DNA from: Hyphomonadaceae bacterium
GTDB lineage: Bacteria > Pseudomonadota > Alphaproteobacteria > Caulobacterales > Aquidulcibacteraceae
DNA: 64,000 nt
NCBI GenBank assembly: GCA_019636095.1
Contig: JAHBYF010000002.1
Location: forward strand, 558,001-622,000
Reading direction: 5' to 3'
A model generated the notes under the pieces. It searched no databases. It worked only from the letters and a program-made list of their open reading frames with translations, and was not told where the DNA came from. The position numbers and the translations under genes were made by a program. Positions 1-8,978 of this stretch are shown in pieces; positions within the stretch are counted from its first letter, which is position 1, and the number at the start of each line of letters is the position of its first letter.

Positions 1-11
1 TCAGTGCGTGT

Positions 12-404
12 TCAATGCCATGCGCCCAGGATCAAACCAATCAGCGTGAACTGGAGCGTGTGATATCCGCCGTTGATCAGCCAGAGCGCTAGGCTCTTGC
101 GTTCGAACAAATAGTTGATGCCGAAGCTGGCGCTGACCCAGCAAAGGCCAGCAGTCAGCCCGTAGAGCGCGCCAGTCATGGCGTCGACTTGCGTACCCAA
201 GAAGACTGCGAACGAAGCGGAGGCGATCAAAGCCAGCACAAATGAGCCGCCAAAGATCAGCGCCATGTTGCCGCTCTTGATCTGCTCGTCGCTCAAGCCC
301 GCCGCTTTCTGCCACGGCTTGGCGAAAAGCGCCGAGTACCAGACACCGCCCAGGAAAAACGAACTAGCCGCCGCTGCGATCACCGCAAGCCAATTGATCT
401 CCAT
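12..404 (-). CDS. DUF1761 family small membrane protein
   Basis: A 130-residue protein with about four hydrophobic helices, beginning MEINWLAVIAAAASSFFLGG and carrying the GxxWYSxLFxKPW segment typical of DUF1761 proteins (family recognised from memory; function unknown). The ATG at 404 is preceded by a strong GGAGGG Shine-Dalgarno; a longer open frame to 644 runs through the TetR gene and lacks membrane character there. It lies 23 nt downstream of the TetR gene on the same strand, so it is probably co-transcribed with, and possibly controlled by, that regulator. A second DUF1761 protein is at 20043-20444. Confidence 0.8.
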   Translation of the reverse strand: MEINWLAVIAAAASSFFLGGVWYSALFAKPWQKAAGLSDEQIKSGNMALIFGGSFVLALIASASFAVFLGTQVDAMTGALYGLTAGLCWVSASFGINYLFERKSLALWLINGGYHTLQFTLIGLILGAWH

Positions 405-427
405 AGTGCTCCCTCCCCTTATCGCCG

Positions 428-1030
428 TTACGCTGGCGTTTTCGCTGCCTTTTCGAGCAGGCTGAAATGCGCGCGCAATTGCTCGACCGCGCGATCGAAA
501 TAGGCGACGTCGAGATGCGTGCGCGCCTGCATCACGCCCCCCTCCATCGCCGTCAGTACAAATTGCGCGAGCGCTTGCTTGTCCGTGGCTGGCGGCAAAC
601 GTTTTCCCGCAGCATCCAAGCAGCCGACAATCGCCGCGGTCCAATTCTCGAAATTCTCCGCCAGCAATTCGCGCACGCGCGGATCGGGTTCGTGCAGTTC
701 AAGCGCCAAAGACCCGATCGGACAGCCATAGGCGCAGTCCGACTCCACGATCATGGTCCGATAGCCGTTGAGCAGCGCGAAAATCTTCTCGATCGGATCG
801 TCCACGCTTCCCCATGCTGGTTCCAGCAACATCTGCTCGATGCCGTCGCGATAAGCCTCAAGCACGCCGATCAGCACGTCCTGCTTGGACGGAAACACGT
901 GATACAGGCTGCCGGAATTGAGCTGCGTCCGCGAAAGCAAATCCGCGATCGACGTGGAATTGTAGCCCTTCAGCCAAAACAGCTCCATCGCCGCCTGGAT
1001 GATCTTCTCGCGTGCTGCCTGAGGCGCCAT
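428..1030 (-). CDS. TetR/AcrR family transcriptional regulator
   Basis: A 200-residue one-domain repressor. The N-terminal helix-turn-helix is clear: AREKIIQAAMELFWLKGYNS, then TSIADLL and the LNSGSLYHVFPSKQDVL recognition block at about residues 6-50, followed by an all-helical ligand-binding domain. I chose the ATG at 1030, which gives the usual MAPQAAREK start; a TTG at 1051 is in frame but sits inside an inverted repeat that looks like the operator. The ligand is unknown. The downstream DUF1761 gene is the likeliest target besides itself. Confidence 0.85.
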   Translation of the reverse strand: MAPQAAREKIIQAAMELFWLKGYNSTSIADLLSRTQLNSGSLYHVFPSKQDVLIGVLEAYRDGIEQMLLEPAWGSVDDPIEKIFALLNGYRTMIVESDCAYGCPIGSLALELHEPDPRVRELLAENFENWTAAIVGCLDAAGKRLPPATDKQALAQFVLTAMEGGVMQARTHLDVAYFDRAVEQLRAHFSLLEKAAKTPA

Positions 1031-1035
1031 ACGAC

Positions 1036-1055
1036 TTGCTTGAACGATCAATCAA
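1036..1055. promoter_or_regulatory. Operator-like inverted repeat upstream of the TetR gene
   Basis: TTGCTTGA - ACGA - TCAATCAA on the plus strand, two 8-bp arms matching at 7 of 8 positions around a 4-bp centre, ending 6 bp upstream of the TetR start codon. Size, symmetry and position fit a TetR-family autoregulatory operator. Binding is inferred only. Confidence 0.45.
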
Positions 1056-1078
1056 CAACCGTCAAGCACCAGAGAAAT

Positions 1079-2092
1079 TTAGGCCTCACCCTCTTTCGGG
1101 ACGATCTCTGCGTACTCGGCCCCCGTCAGCGACAAAGACCCCAACGGGAGACCGCCACCCTGCTCGACCAGGACGCTGAGATGGCGTTTTCGAAGACTGC
1201 CCTCGCGGTAGAACGCCGCCGCGCGCGGACCCTTGTCGGTTTCAGCCCGATAGATGCAGGCCCTGACATTCGGGCCATCCGGCCACACCGATCGTATCGG
1301 CGCGAACCCCATTGGCCGGAAATTCGTGATCGTAAGCCCCGCCATGTCGCAGAGCGCCTTCACCGCTCGGAATTGCGGTGACGCGCGCAACGTCTCGGCG
1401 CGCACGCGATCAGCTTCCAGCTTGCGGCGCGGCAATAGCATGTTCGCCTGCGCCACCCGCTGCAAATGCCCGGTCATCTCCGCGTCGGGCGCAATCTTCA
1501 ATTTGCGCAGGCTTTTCAGCCAGGTCTTGTGGCGCGCGGTCAACGGCTCCTCTGCCTCGACATCGGCGAAGCGTCTATCCAGATCTTTAAGCGCCGCTTT
1601 CACCGAGCGATAGTTGTGATCCGCCGCGACCTTTCGGGCATCCGCTGGCTTCAGCCGCTTGAGACGCAGCTGCAAATTGAACAGCTCCAAATGCGGATCA
1701 GCGAGCATGCTCTTCAAGCCAGACTGCGCACAACGAAGTGCAATTTCGTCATTGCCACGATTGGCGAAGTACTGCGCGTGCCCGCCCGCACTCACTTGCG
1801 TGAGATAGTCCCGCGCGTAGTGGCTCCATAGCGCTTCTTGCGCAAACTCTCCGGGCAAGAACAACGCCTGGTTTGTCAGTGCATCAACCCAAGCATCCGC
1901 GGCCAATACGAGCTGCGCCGGATCAGCGTGCTCGACCGCACTCTGCGGCAGCACGATTTCATCGCAGATCAAACCTTGGAACGTCGTCATCGGTGACGCG
2001 CCGGAGCACTGGGCGCGCTGATACTGCACGATCCACGGGACCGGCTGTTCGATCGCCTCTACCGGCGGTGGTTCGGTTGCTTCTAAACTCAT
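1079..2092 (-). CDS. DMP19/DUF4375-like hypothetical protein
   Basis: A 337-residue soluble protein with no signal peptide. Residues about 60-135 (LVLAADAWVDALTNQ, then WSHYARDYLTQVSAGGHAQYF) resemble the DUF4375/DMP19 fold, whose family hallmark is a V.NGGF.QYF-like segment; DMP19 itself is a DNA-mimic protein in Neisseria. The C-terminal half (about 150-337) is not recognised; it contains a basic helical region around 190-240. It starts 15 nt after the prfB stop, so it is probably in the prfB operon. The family call is moderate and the function unknown. Confidence 0.55.
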   Translation of the reverse strand: MSLEATEPPPVEAIEQPVPWIVQYQRAQCSGASPMTTFQGLICDEIVLPQSAVEHADPAQLVLAADAWVDALTNQALFLPGEFAQEALWSHYARDYLTQVSAGGHAQYFANRGNDEIALRCAQSGLKSMLADPHLELFNLQLRLKRLKPADARKVAADHNYRSVKAALKDLDRRFADVEAEEPLTARHKTWLKSLRKLKIAPDAEMTGHLQRVAQANMLLPRRKLEADRVRAETLRASPQFRAVKALCDMAGLTITNFRPMGFAPIRSVWPDGPNVRACIYRAETDKGPRAAAFYREGSLRKRHLSVLVEQGGGLPLGSLSLTGAEYAEIVPKEGEA

Positions 2093-2107
2093 GGGCCCCC
2101 GCCCAAC

Positions 2108-3239
2108 CTAGTCGATGTCTTCCACCTGTTTATCGGCCGCCCCGCTCACGCGCGCCGCCAGCGAGGCCGCCATGAACTGATCGAGATCGCCATTCAGGAC
2201 GCCTTGCGTATCAGACGTTTCAACACCTGTCCTGAGGTCTTTGACCAACTGATACGGCTGCAGGACGTAAGACCGTATCTGCCTACCCCAGCCAATCTCT
2301 GTTTTGCTGTCCTCCAATTGCTGCGCCGCGGCTTCGCGTTTCTGGAGTTCCGCCTCGTAAATCCGCGCACGCAGCATGTCCCACGCCGCCGCGCGGTTCT
2401 TGTGCTGCGAACGCTCTGCTTGGCAGGCGACGACGATTCCGGTCGGAATGTGGGTCAGACGCACCGCGGAGTCGGTCTTGTTGATGTGCTGGCCGCCCGC
2501 GCCGGAAGCACGATAGGTGTCGGTGCGGACGTCCTTGTCGAGAATCTCGACCTCGATGGAGTCATCAATCTTCGGATACACCCAAACACTCGCGAACGAG
2601 GTGTGCCGCCGCGCATTCGAGTCATACGGGCTGATGCGCACTAGGCGATGGACTCCGGCCTCTGTCTTAAGCCAACCGTAGGCGTTCTCCCCTTGCACCA
2701 ACAGCGTCGCTGACTTGATGCCTGCAGTTTCACCGCCTTGCTCTTCAAGAAACTCAGTCTTGAACCCGCGCGCATTCGCCCATCGCGAATACATGCGCAG
2801 CAGCATTTCGGTCCAATCCTGGCTTTCGGTGCCGCCGGCACCTGAATTGAATTCGATGTAGGCGTCATTGCCATCGGCCTCGCCGGAGAGAAGCGCTTCA
2901 AGCTCGGCTTTTGCAGCACGGCCTTGCGCAGCCTCAAGACTCGTCTGCGCTTCGGCGATCAAGCTTTCGTCGCCCTCCGCCTCTGCCATCTCCGCAAGCT
3001 CGACGCTGTCGCGCAAGTCACGCTCAAGCGAGAGGATGGCGTTCATTCCATTCTCGAGCTTGGTGCGCTCGCGCATCAGCTTTTGGGCTTTCTCCGGCTC
3101 GTTCCAGAAATCCAGGCGCTCAGAGAGCGCGGTTAGTTCGTCAAATCTGACTTGGGCGCGATCCCAGTCAAAGACGCCTCCGGAGCAGCGCGACCGCGGC
3201 TTCAATCTGTTCAGCGAGGGCAGCAATTTCGGCGCGCAT
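2108..3239 (-). CDS. prfB: Peptide chain release factor 2, expressed through a programmed +1 frameshift
   Basis: RF2 terminates translation at UGA and UAA. The reading frame starts at ATG 3239 ([11 protein letters not shown]...), reads 23 codons to CTT and meets an in-frame TGA at 3170-3168. Skipping one base joins it to a 353-codon frame starting [12 protein letters not shown], giving about 376 residues, the usual RF2 size. Visible motifs are GAGGQ (peptidyl-tRNA hydrolysis) and the stop-recognition tripeptide as SPY in [15 protein letters not shown], a variant of the classical SPF. Annotating from a start at 3247 would give a wrong N-terminus. Upstream lies PBP1A; downstream the DMP19-like gene follows at 15 nt. 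Confidence 0.96.
3167..3183 (-). promoter_or_regulatory. prfB programmed +1 frameshift site
   Basis: On the minus strand the sequence reads CCGGAGG CGT CTT TGA C: an internal Shine-Dalgarno-like CCGGAGG, 3 nt, then the slippery CUU codon followed by UGA C. This matches the well-known RF2 autoregulatory element, including its spacing. When RF2 is scarce, the ribosome pauses at UGA and slips +1, making more RF2. Confidence 0.95.
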
Positions 3240-3307
3240 AATCTCAAGTCCTTCGGAATCTGAAGGGGTTTAGATAGGCGAAGCTGCGCGCGGATAGAAG
3301 TGGGCGA

Positions 3308-5881
3308 CTAGTAGAGGCCGCCCAAATCCTCGTCTTGCTGCTGTTGCTGGCCGTGTTCGTTCGGCGTGTCGCTACCTGTGAGGCCCTGCAGCACGCGCGG
3401 ATCGATCGGATCGGTGCCGCCGAAGATGAACGGCGACGACGTCACCTCGCGCGTTGGCTCGGTCCCTGGCCGGAACGCCTCCAGGATCGTTTGCGTCGTG
3501 CTCGCCGTTGGCAAACCGCCAGTCATGTAGTCGATACGCACCAAACGCGCGCCCGCCGGAATACGGAACGGCGTCGGTGACGAATTACGCAGCGCTTCAC
3601 GCATGAATTCGCGGAAAATCGGCGCGGCGATACGTCCACCGGTCTCGCCTTCACCCATGTCGCGCGGCGTGTCGAAACCAGACCACACACCGACAACAAG
3701 GTCGGGCGAGAAGCCGATAAACCAAGCGTCTTTGTAATCGTTGGTGGTACCGGTCTTACCGCCGAGCGGGAAGCCGAGCGAACTTACAGTTCGCGCGGTG
3801 CCTCTCTCCACAACGCCTTCCGCCATGGAGACGATCTGATACGCCGTAACCGGATCAAGCACTTGCGCCCGGCTATCTGGGAGCGTTGGCGCGCTTTGGC
3901 CAGACCATTCCGCATTGCACTGCTCACAGGGGCGCTGATCGCGCCGGAACACCGAAGCGCCAGTACGGTCCTGGATACGGTCGATGAAAATCGGTGAAAT
4001 CTGGCGTCCGCCGTTGACGAACATGCCGTAGGCCGTCGTCATCCGAAGCAATGTCGTTTCACCGGCGCCGAGCGCCAATGCGAATACGGCTTGTGTGCGA
4101 TCTCCATAGACGCCAAGGCGGCGACCATAATCCAAGATGCGATCGGGGCCCATTTCGTAGGCCACGCGCGCCGTCATTGCATTGCGCGACAATTCGAGAC
4201 CACGACGTAGTGTCGTCGGGCCATAGAATTGGCGCGTATAGTTTTCGGGCGACCAGTTCGAACCGTCGCCGGCAGAAATCGACAGCGGTGCGTCATCTAC
4301 GAGCGTCGCCGGCGTCAGCCCGTAATCCAAGGCAGCCGCGTAGACGATCGGTTTGAAGGACGAACCCGGCTGGCGTTGCGCCTGCGTGGCGCGATTCAGG
4401 CCACTCGCCTCGTTAAACGAATAGCCGCCCACCATCGCAAGCACGCGGCCGGTGTGCGGATCCATGGCGACAAGCGCACCCTGGATTTGCGGGACTTGCC
4501 GGAGCGTGTAGCGGCCGTTCGAGCCGCGCGTCGCATAAACGATAGCCCCGCGGTTCAGAGCGCGTGCGCCTTCGCGGCGCGCGCCTTGGGCGGCCCACTG
4601 CGCGTCGTTATCGAGCAAGCGACCCGTCGCACCATTTTCATCTGTCAACGTGATTGCGCCGTTGCCGGTAGCGGTCACCATCGCGCGCAACCAACCAGAA
4701 AGCTGCGGCGCAGCTGCAGAGGCGCGCAACTGCGCTTGCACATCGCCTGCGGGGTCTCCCGACCCCGTTGGCCCACGCCACTCATGGCGGCGGTCGTAAT
4801 CCTCCAGACCATGACGCAGCGATTGCGCGGCCGCGAGTTGTAAACGTGTGTCGATGGTTGAACGGATCGAGAGACCGCCATCATAAAGCGCGCGGTCGCC
4901 ATACTGATCCTGCACCTGCCGGCGCACTTCTTCCACAAAGTGCGACGCAGCGATGTATTGATCGCCGGCCAAGCGGTTGTGCACCTCGATGTCCGCCGCG
5001 CGTGCTTCAGCTGCTTGTGCTTCGGTGATGTAGCCGCGCTCCAACATCCGGCCAATCGCATAATTGCGGCGATCGATGGCGCGCTCGCGATTGCGCGGCA
5101 GCTGATAGTTGGCCGGCCCCTTCGGCAGGATAGCGAGGTACGCAGCTTCCGAAACGGTCAGTTCCGAGAGCGGCTTGTCGAAATAGTTGAGCGCGGCCGC
5201 GGCCACGCCGTAAGCGCGGTTTCCGAGGTAAATCTGGTTCAGATAAAGTTCGAGGACGCGATCCTTGTCGAGCACGCGCTCAATGCGTTGCGCGACCAAG
5301 CCTTCGCGGAGCTTCGTCCAAACAGCGCAGATGACGCCGCCGATGCCGCCAGAGCACGCCGCCGCGCGCCCGGTCAGCATGTTGCCCGCGACCTGCTGGG
5401 TGATCGTCGAGGCGCCCTGGATGCGCCGACCCTGAATCACATCAAGCGGAATGCGCAACACGGCGCGCGCTAGGCCCTGATAGTCGATCCCCGAGTGTTC
5501 GAAGAAGCGTGCATCCTCAACCGCCACGAACGCGTTCTTGACGTGATCTGGAATTTCCTCAATCGGCACGAACACGCGTTGCTCGCGCGCAAACTCCGCC
5601 ACCAGCGCGCCGTCACCGGCGTGCACACGGCTCGTCACCGGCGGCTGATAGTCCTGCAAATCTTCGAGACTGGGCAGGCCTTGAAGCGCGGCGATGAAGA
5701 AGATGATTACCGCCAGAACGCCTGCCGCAACCGCGATCCCGAAACCGATCAGAATCTTGCGCCACGGGAGGCCGCTGCCGCCACCGCCGCCGTACGGCTC
5801 GCGATAATCGCGACGATCATAATCATCGTCGTCGTAGTCTTCGTGATCCCAACCGCGATCGTAAGAACTTGTTCGCGACAT
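3308..5881 (-). CDS. mrcA: Penicillin-binding protein 1A, bifunctional transglycosylase/transpeptidase
   Basis: An 857-residue class A PBP that polymerises and cross-links peptidoglycan at the inner membrane. In order: an acidic Asp/Arg/Tyr-rich cytoplasmic tail (1-40), one membrane helix (about 43-66), a GT51 domain with catalytic E122 in VEDARFFEHSG, and a transpeptidase with S507-SF-K510, S565-R-N567 and K709-T-G711. A Gln-rich tail ends the protein. It is followed by prfB and preceded by the AmiC-type amidase on the same strand, so synthesis and hydrolysis genes sit together. Gene order amidase-PBP1A-prfB beside rne is familiar in alphaproteobacteria. Confidence 0.95.
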   Translation of the reverse strand: MSRTSSYDRGWDHEDYDDDDYDRRDYREPYGGGGGSGLPWRKILIGFGIAVAAGVLAVIIFFIAALQGLPSLEDLQDYQPPVTSRVHAGDGALVAEFAREQRVFVPIEEIPDHVKNAFVAVEDARFFEHSGIDYQGLARAVLRIPLDVIQGRRIQGASTITQQVAGNMLTGRAAACSGGIGGVICAVWTKLREGLVAQRIERVLDKDRVLELYLNQIYLGNRAYGVAAAALNYFDKPLSELTVSEAAYLAILPKGPANYQLPRNRERAIDRRNYAIGRMLERGYITEAQAAEARAADIEVHNRLAGDQYIAASHFVEEVRRQVQDQYGDRALYDGGLSIRSTIDTRLQLAAAQSLRHGLEDYDRRHEWRGPTGSGDPAGDVQAQLRASAAAPQLSGWLRAMVTATGNGAITLTDENGATGRLLDNDAQWAAQGARREGARALNRGAIVYATRGSNGRYTLRQVPQIQGALVAMDPHTGRVLAMVGGYSFNEASGLNRATQAQRQPGSSFKPIVYAAALDYGLTPATLVDDAPLSISAGDGSNWSPENYTRQFYGPTTLRRGLELSRNAMTARVAYEMGPDRILDYGRRLGVYGDRTQAVFALALGAGETTLLRMTTAYGMFVNGGRQISPIFIDRIQDRTGASVFRRDQRPCEQCNAEWSGQSAPTLPDSRAQVLDPVTAYQIVSMAEGVVERGTARTVSSLGFPLGGKTGTTNDYKDAWFIGFSPDLVVGVWSGFDTPRDMGEGETGGRIAAPIFREFMREALRNSSPTPFRIPAGARLVRIDYMTGGLPTASTTQTILEAFRPGTEPTREVTSSPFIFGGTDPIDPRVLQGLTGSDTPNEHGQQQQQDEDLGGLY

Positions 5882-6003
5882 TGCGCCCCGCTTCTGCGCG
5901 CTTCACTGAATAAGCCTGCCCGGCCTCGCCCCGTAATGAGGCGCGAGTAAGGCCAGAACGGCATCCCGAATGTAGCGGAATTAGCTTAAGATTCGCGCCA
6001 AGA

Positions 6004-7149
6004 TTAGCCGGCAGCCGCATATAGCGACGGCGGCGCAAAATAGGCGTCGACGGCCTCCGCCATGGCGCCGGCCATGCGCTCGCGCGCCTGCGGGTCGGCC
6101 AAGCGGCGTTCATCACTGGCGTTGCTCAAAAAGCCGGTTTCAATCAACACCGCGGGCACATCAGGGGCGAGCAGAACGAAGAACCCAGCGCTTCGGTGGG
6201 TATTCCGCACCAGAGGGGCTACTTCGCCGAGCTTTGGGATAACTGTCTGTGCAAACTGTGCTGAGCGGTTTGTGGTGTCGCGCTGGGCCAGATCGACCAG
6301 AATATCGCGCGCGAGCGAATTGCGCGTATCCCCGAGATCGAGATCCCAATTCTGGGACGCCATCATGTTCTGCGCCCGGTTCGCGCCACTGTCCGACAAG
6401 GTATAGACCGACGCGCCGGTGGTATCGCGATTTGGGCTCGCGTCGGCGTGAATCGAGATGAACAGATCAGCGTGCTGCTCGCGGGCGAAGCGGACGCGAT
6501 TTTCCAGCTCTACGAAATTGTCGGCATCACGCGTCAACGCGACGCGATATCCACGATGCTCAAGCGCGTCGCGCGCCATCAGCGCGCAATGCAAAACGAC
6601 ATCCTTCTCACGCGTTCCTGTGACGCCCACAGCGCCGGGATCGTGGCCCCCGTGACCAGCGTCGATGACAATGGTTCGACGGCGTTGATCGCGGCCTGCC
6701 CGCTGGATCGGGGCGGGCGCCGGCGCGAACGGAGCATTCGCGGCAATGTCAAAACTGATTGCGGCGTTGTGCCGGCCGCCGAGTTCTTGCCGCACTAGAT
6801 TCGCGGGCGCCTCAAGATCGAGCACAATCCGAGAGACGCCATTTGCTTGCGCGGCGTAACGATAGCGTCGCACCACGCCGGCGCCGGGGCCTTGTCCGCT
6901 CGCGCCACCGGGTAGAGCGAAATTCGCGTTGGCCACGTCAATCACAAAGCGGGATGGTTCAGACAGAAAGAACGTCCGCGCCTGCGCTGGCCGATCAAGC
7001 GCAAGCGTGACGCGCGCCGCAGCTCCGGCGTCCTGCACGAGAACGCCGCGGATCGTTGATGGGATATCCGCGAAGGCGCGGCCACCCATTGCAACACTGC
7101 CAACGGCAGTCGCGCCAAAGAAGGCGAAGGCTCGACGAGTAACGTCCAT
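6004..7149 (-). CDS. amiC: N-acetylmuramoyl-L-alanine amidase (AmiC type)
   Basis: A 381-residue periplasmic zinc amidase that removes stem peptides from peptidoglycan, normally during cell separation. An N-terminal twin-arginine-like signal (TRRAFAFFGATAV) suggests Tat export. An AMIN domain (about 30-130) precedes an Amidase_3 domain with zinc and catalytic residues visible in IDAGHGGHDPGA, the Glu of GTREKDVVL, the His of SIHADAS, and the Glu of VLIETGFLSN. It is followed 122 nt later by PBP1A. Amidases of this type need LytM-domain activators; a degenerate LysM/M23 lipoprotein at 17509-18546 is a candidate. Confidence 0.93.
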   Translation of the reverse strand: MDVTRRAFAFFGATAVGSVAMGGRAFADIPSTIRGVLVQDAGAAARVTLALDRPAQARTFFLSEPSRFVIDVANANFALPGGASGQGPGAGVVRRYRYAAQANGVSRIVLDLEAPANLVRQELGGRHNAAISFDIAANAPFAPAPAPIQRAGRDQRRRTIVIDAGHGGHDPGAVGVTGTREKDVVLHCALMARDALEHRGYRVALTRDADNFVELENRVRFAREQHADLFISIHADASPNRDTTGASVYTLSDSGANRAQNMMASQNWDLDLGDTRNSLARDILVDLAQRDTTNRSAQFAQTVIPKLGEVAPLVRNTHRSAGFFVLLAPDVPAVLIETGFLSNASDERRLADPQARERMAGAMAEAVDAYFAPPSLYAAAG

Positions 7150-7297
7150 GAAGATTGGGAAAGTACCCGAGAGCGCTTGCTATCAAGTTGAAAACTTAGG
7201 TGAACAGGTCGGTAACTACACTTCCCTCATGGCGGCAAAAAACACCGTCCGTCGCAGCAAGGTTGAGCAAAAGCCGCGTGCGTGGTCACTATGCGCC

Positions 7298-8590
7298 ATG
7301 CGCGCCCTTATTTTTACGGCCTGCCTCACCTTCTGCGCTTCACCTGCCTTTGCGCAAGATTACCGACGACAAGCGACTGCAGCGTCCGAACTGCAGGAGA
7401 TGTGCGGCGCTGACGCTGGGCAGCTTTGGAACACCAGCCTATGCGGCCCACTCATCGTTGTCGAAGGCGGCACGCGCCAAGCTTGGGCCACGCAACGTGA
7501 CAATACGGGCGTTCTAGTGCGCTCGCCAAGCGGCGCTTGGGTAGGCACGTTGCCAACGGGCGTCGCAGTCGCGAACGCCACCGTCGATTGGGGCGGTGTG
7601 CGTTGGATCATGGTTGTCGGTCCGTTACCGGAGGAGACCACGGCGCGGCGCGTGCTCATCGCTCACGAGGCTTGGCACCGCGTGCAAAGCTCGATCGGGC
7701 TACCGATGCACGACACGGCCGCCGCGCATCTCGAAACCGAGCGTGGCCGCTATCTCCTTCGCCTCGAACTGCGCGCGCTCGCAACCGCCATGCTCTCAAA
7801 TGGCCGGGCGCGTCGCAACGCTACCAAGGACGCACTCGCTTTCCGTATGGCCCGTCTCGCGGCCTTCCCTGACGCGTCAGCGGCTGAGTCCGCGCTCGAC
7901 CGCAACGAAGGCCTTGCCTCGTACACCGGTGTGCGCCTCGGCGCCGGCGAAGAGGCGCATCTCTTCGCCGCGCGCACTTTGGACTTGTATGATCAACAAG
8001 ACACCCTCGCGCGTTCGTATGCATACGCAAGCGGCCCTGCCTATGGCCTTTTGCTGGATCAGTACGTCCCCAATTGGCGCGACTCACTCGCGGCCTGGGC
8101 CCCAGCCGACCTCCTCGTCAGCCCGCTGCGCGCCCAACAACTCAGCGCCCGCAATCTGGTCCGTCGCGCCGAACGCTATGGCGGCCCAGATATAGCCACG
8201 GAGGAGCGCACGCGGGCCGAGAACCAGCGCCGGCTCATTGCAGACATCACCAACCGTTATTCTGGCCCCCGGCTGGAATTGCCGCTCGGCCAGATGCAAT
8301 TCGAATTCAATCCCAACCAGGTGACCCCAATCCCAGGGCTCGGCACCCTCTACCAGCAGCTGGTGCTTCGCGACGCCTGGGGCGAAATCCACGCCACAGA
8401 AGGGGCTCTCATCTCACCGAACTTCAACCTGCTCACCGCTTCGCAACCCAATCCCGGCGGTCTCACCGGCCCCGGCTGGACGCTCTCCCTAGCGCCTGGC
8501 TACCGCATCGGCGCACCCGACGCCGAGGGCGTCCTTCGCCCCGAGTTTGCCGCGCCGGCTCAGCCGGAAACTCAGCCAACCGACAACTGA
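7298..8590 (+). CDS. Secreted hypothetical protein with an HExxH motif
   Basis: A 430-residue protein I do not recognise. The ATG at 7298 gives a clean Sec signal peptide (MRALIFTACLTFCASPAFA, cut before Q20); an in-frame ATG at 7229 would add 23 charged residues. H123-E-A-W-H127 is an HExxH zinc-protease motif within a helix, and E146/E148 in HLETERGRYLLRLE could be a third ligand, as in gluzincins. Two cysteines lie in the early mature region. No transmembrane helix follows, so the product is probably periplasmic. It is divergent from amiC and upstream of rne. Protease activity is inference from the motif. Confidence 0.7.
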   Translation: MRALIFTACLTFCASPAFAQDYRRQATAASELQEMCGADAGQLWNTSLCGPLIVVEGGTRQAWATQRDNTGVLVRSPSGAWVGTLPTGVAVANATVDWGGVRWIMVVGPLPEETTARRVLIAHEAWHRVQSSIGLPMHDTAAAHLETERGRYLLRLELRALATAMLSNGRARRNATKDALAFRMARLAAFPDASAAESALDRNEGLASYTGVRLGAGEEAHLFAARTLDLYDQQDTLARSYAYASGPAYGLLLDQYVPNWRDSLAAWAPADLLVSPLRAQQLSARNLVRRAERYGGPDIATEERTRAENQRRLIADITNRYSGPRLELPLGQMQFEFNPNQVTPIPGLGTLYQQLVLRDAWGEIHATEGALISPNFNLLTASQPNPGGLTGPGWTLSLAPGYRIGAPDAEGVLRPEFAAPAQPETQPTDN

Positions 8591-8978
8591 ACCCCGCTCG
8601 CGGCGCTTCCACTGCGGGACAAATCATGCATATGTAGCGGCCATCGCCGCGTGCGCCGCCGGGACTTATCCCCAGGCCGCCCGGCTCCCGCCCTGCGGAA
8701 CGGCGAAATCGGGCCCTGTGGCGCCATCTTGGCTGCCACGTTTGGACCCAGAGCCCCCGTACCCAGGTCGGTCGCGTAAGCCGCCGCCTATTCAGACGGC
8801 GTCAATTGGAGCCGACTTATGATCCGCCAAGCGATCGATCTTAGCGCCGGAGGCCCCTTGGGTCCGGGCCGCGATCGCGCAGGATCACCCACAATGACTT
8901 TGCGTCGCCCCGCCGCCTCTGCCCCGGCCTGGTCCGGAAGCCCGGAAGCCCGTGCGCGCGACGCCTACGGAGCCCTTA
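8591..8978 (+). other. 388-nt gap before rne: likely promoter and 5' leader
   Basis: No convincing gene. The short open frames here (8547-8822, 8819-9055) overlap flanking genes, have no good ribosome site and encode low-complexity sequence. The region is very GC-rich with potential stems such as GCCGGG ... CCCGGC near 8658-8685. In well-studied bacteria the long rne leader mediates autoregulation by RNase E; a similar role here is plausible but not shown. Confidence 0.35.

Noticed and set aside
467..1381. 304-codon plus-strand frame across the TetR gene
   Set aside because: Antisense to clear TetR and DMP19-like genes; Arg-rich low-complexity translation typical of shadow frames.
2108..3247. 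Continuous 379-codon prfB frame starting at 3247
   Set aside because: Its N-terminus is unrelated to RF2; the frameshift model gives the conserved N-terminal sequence.
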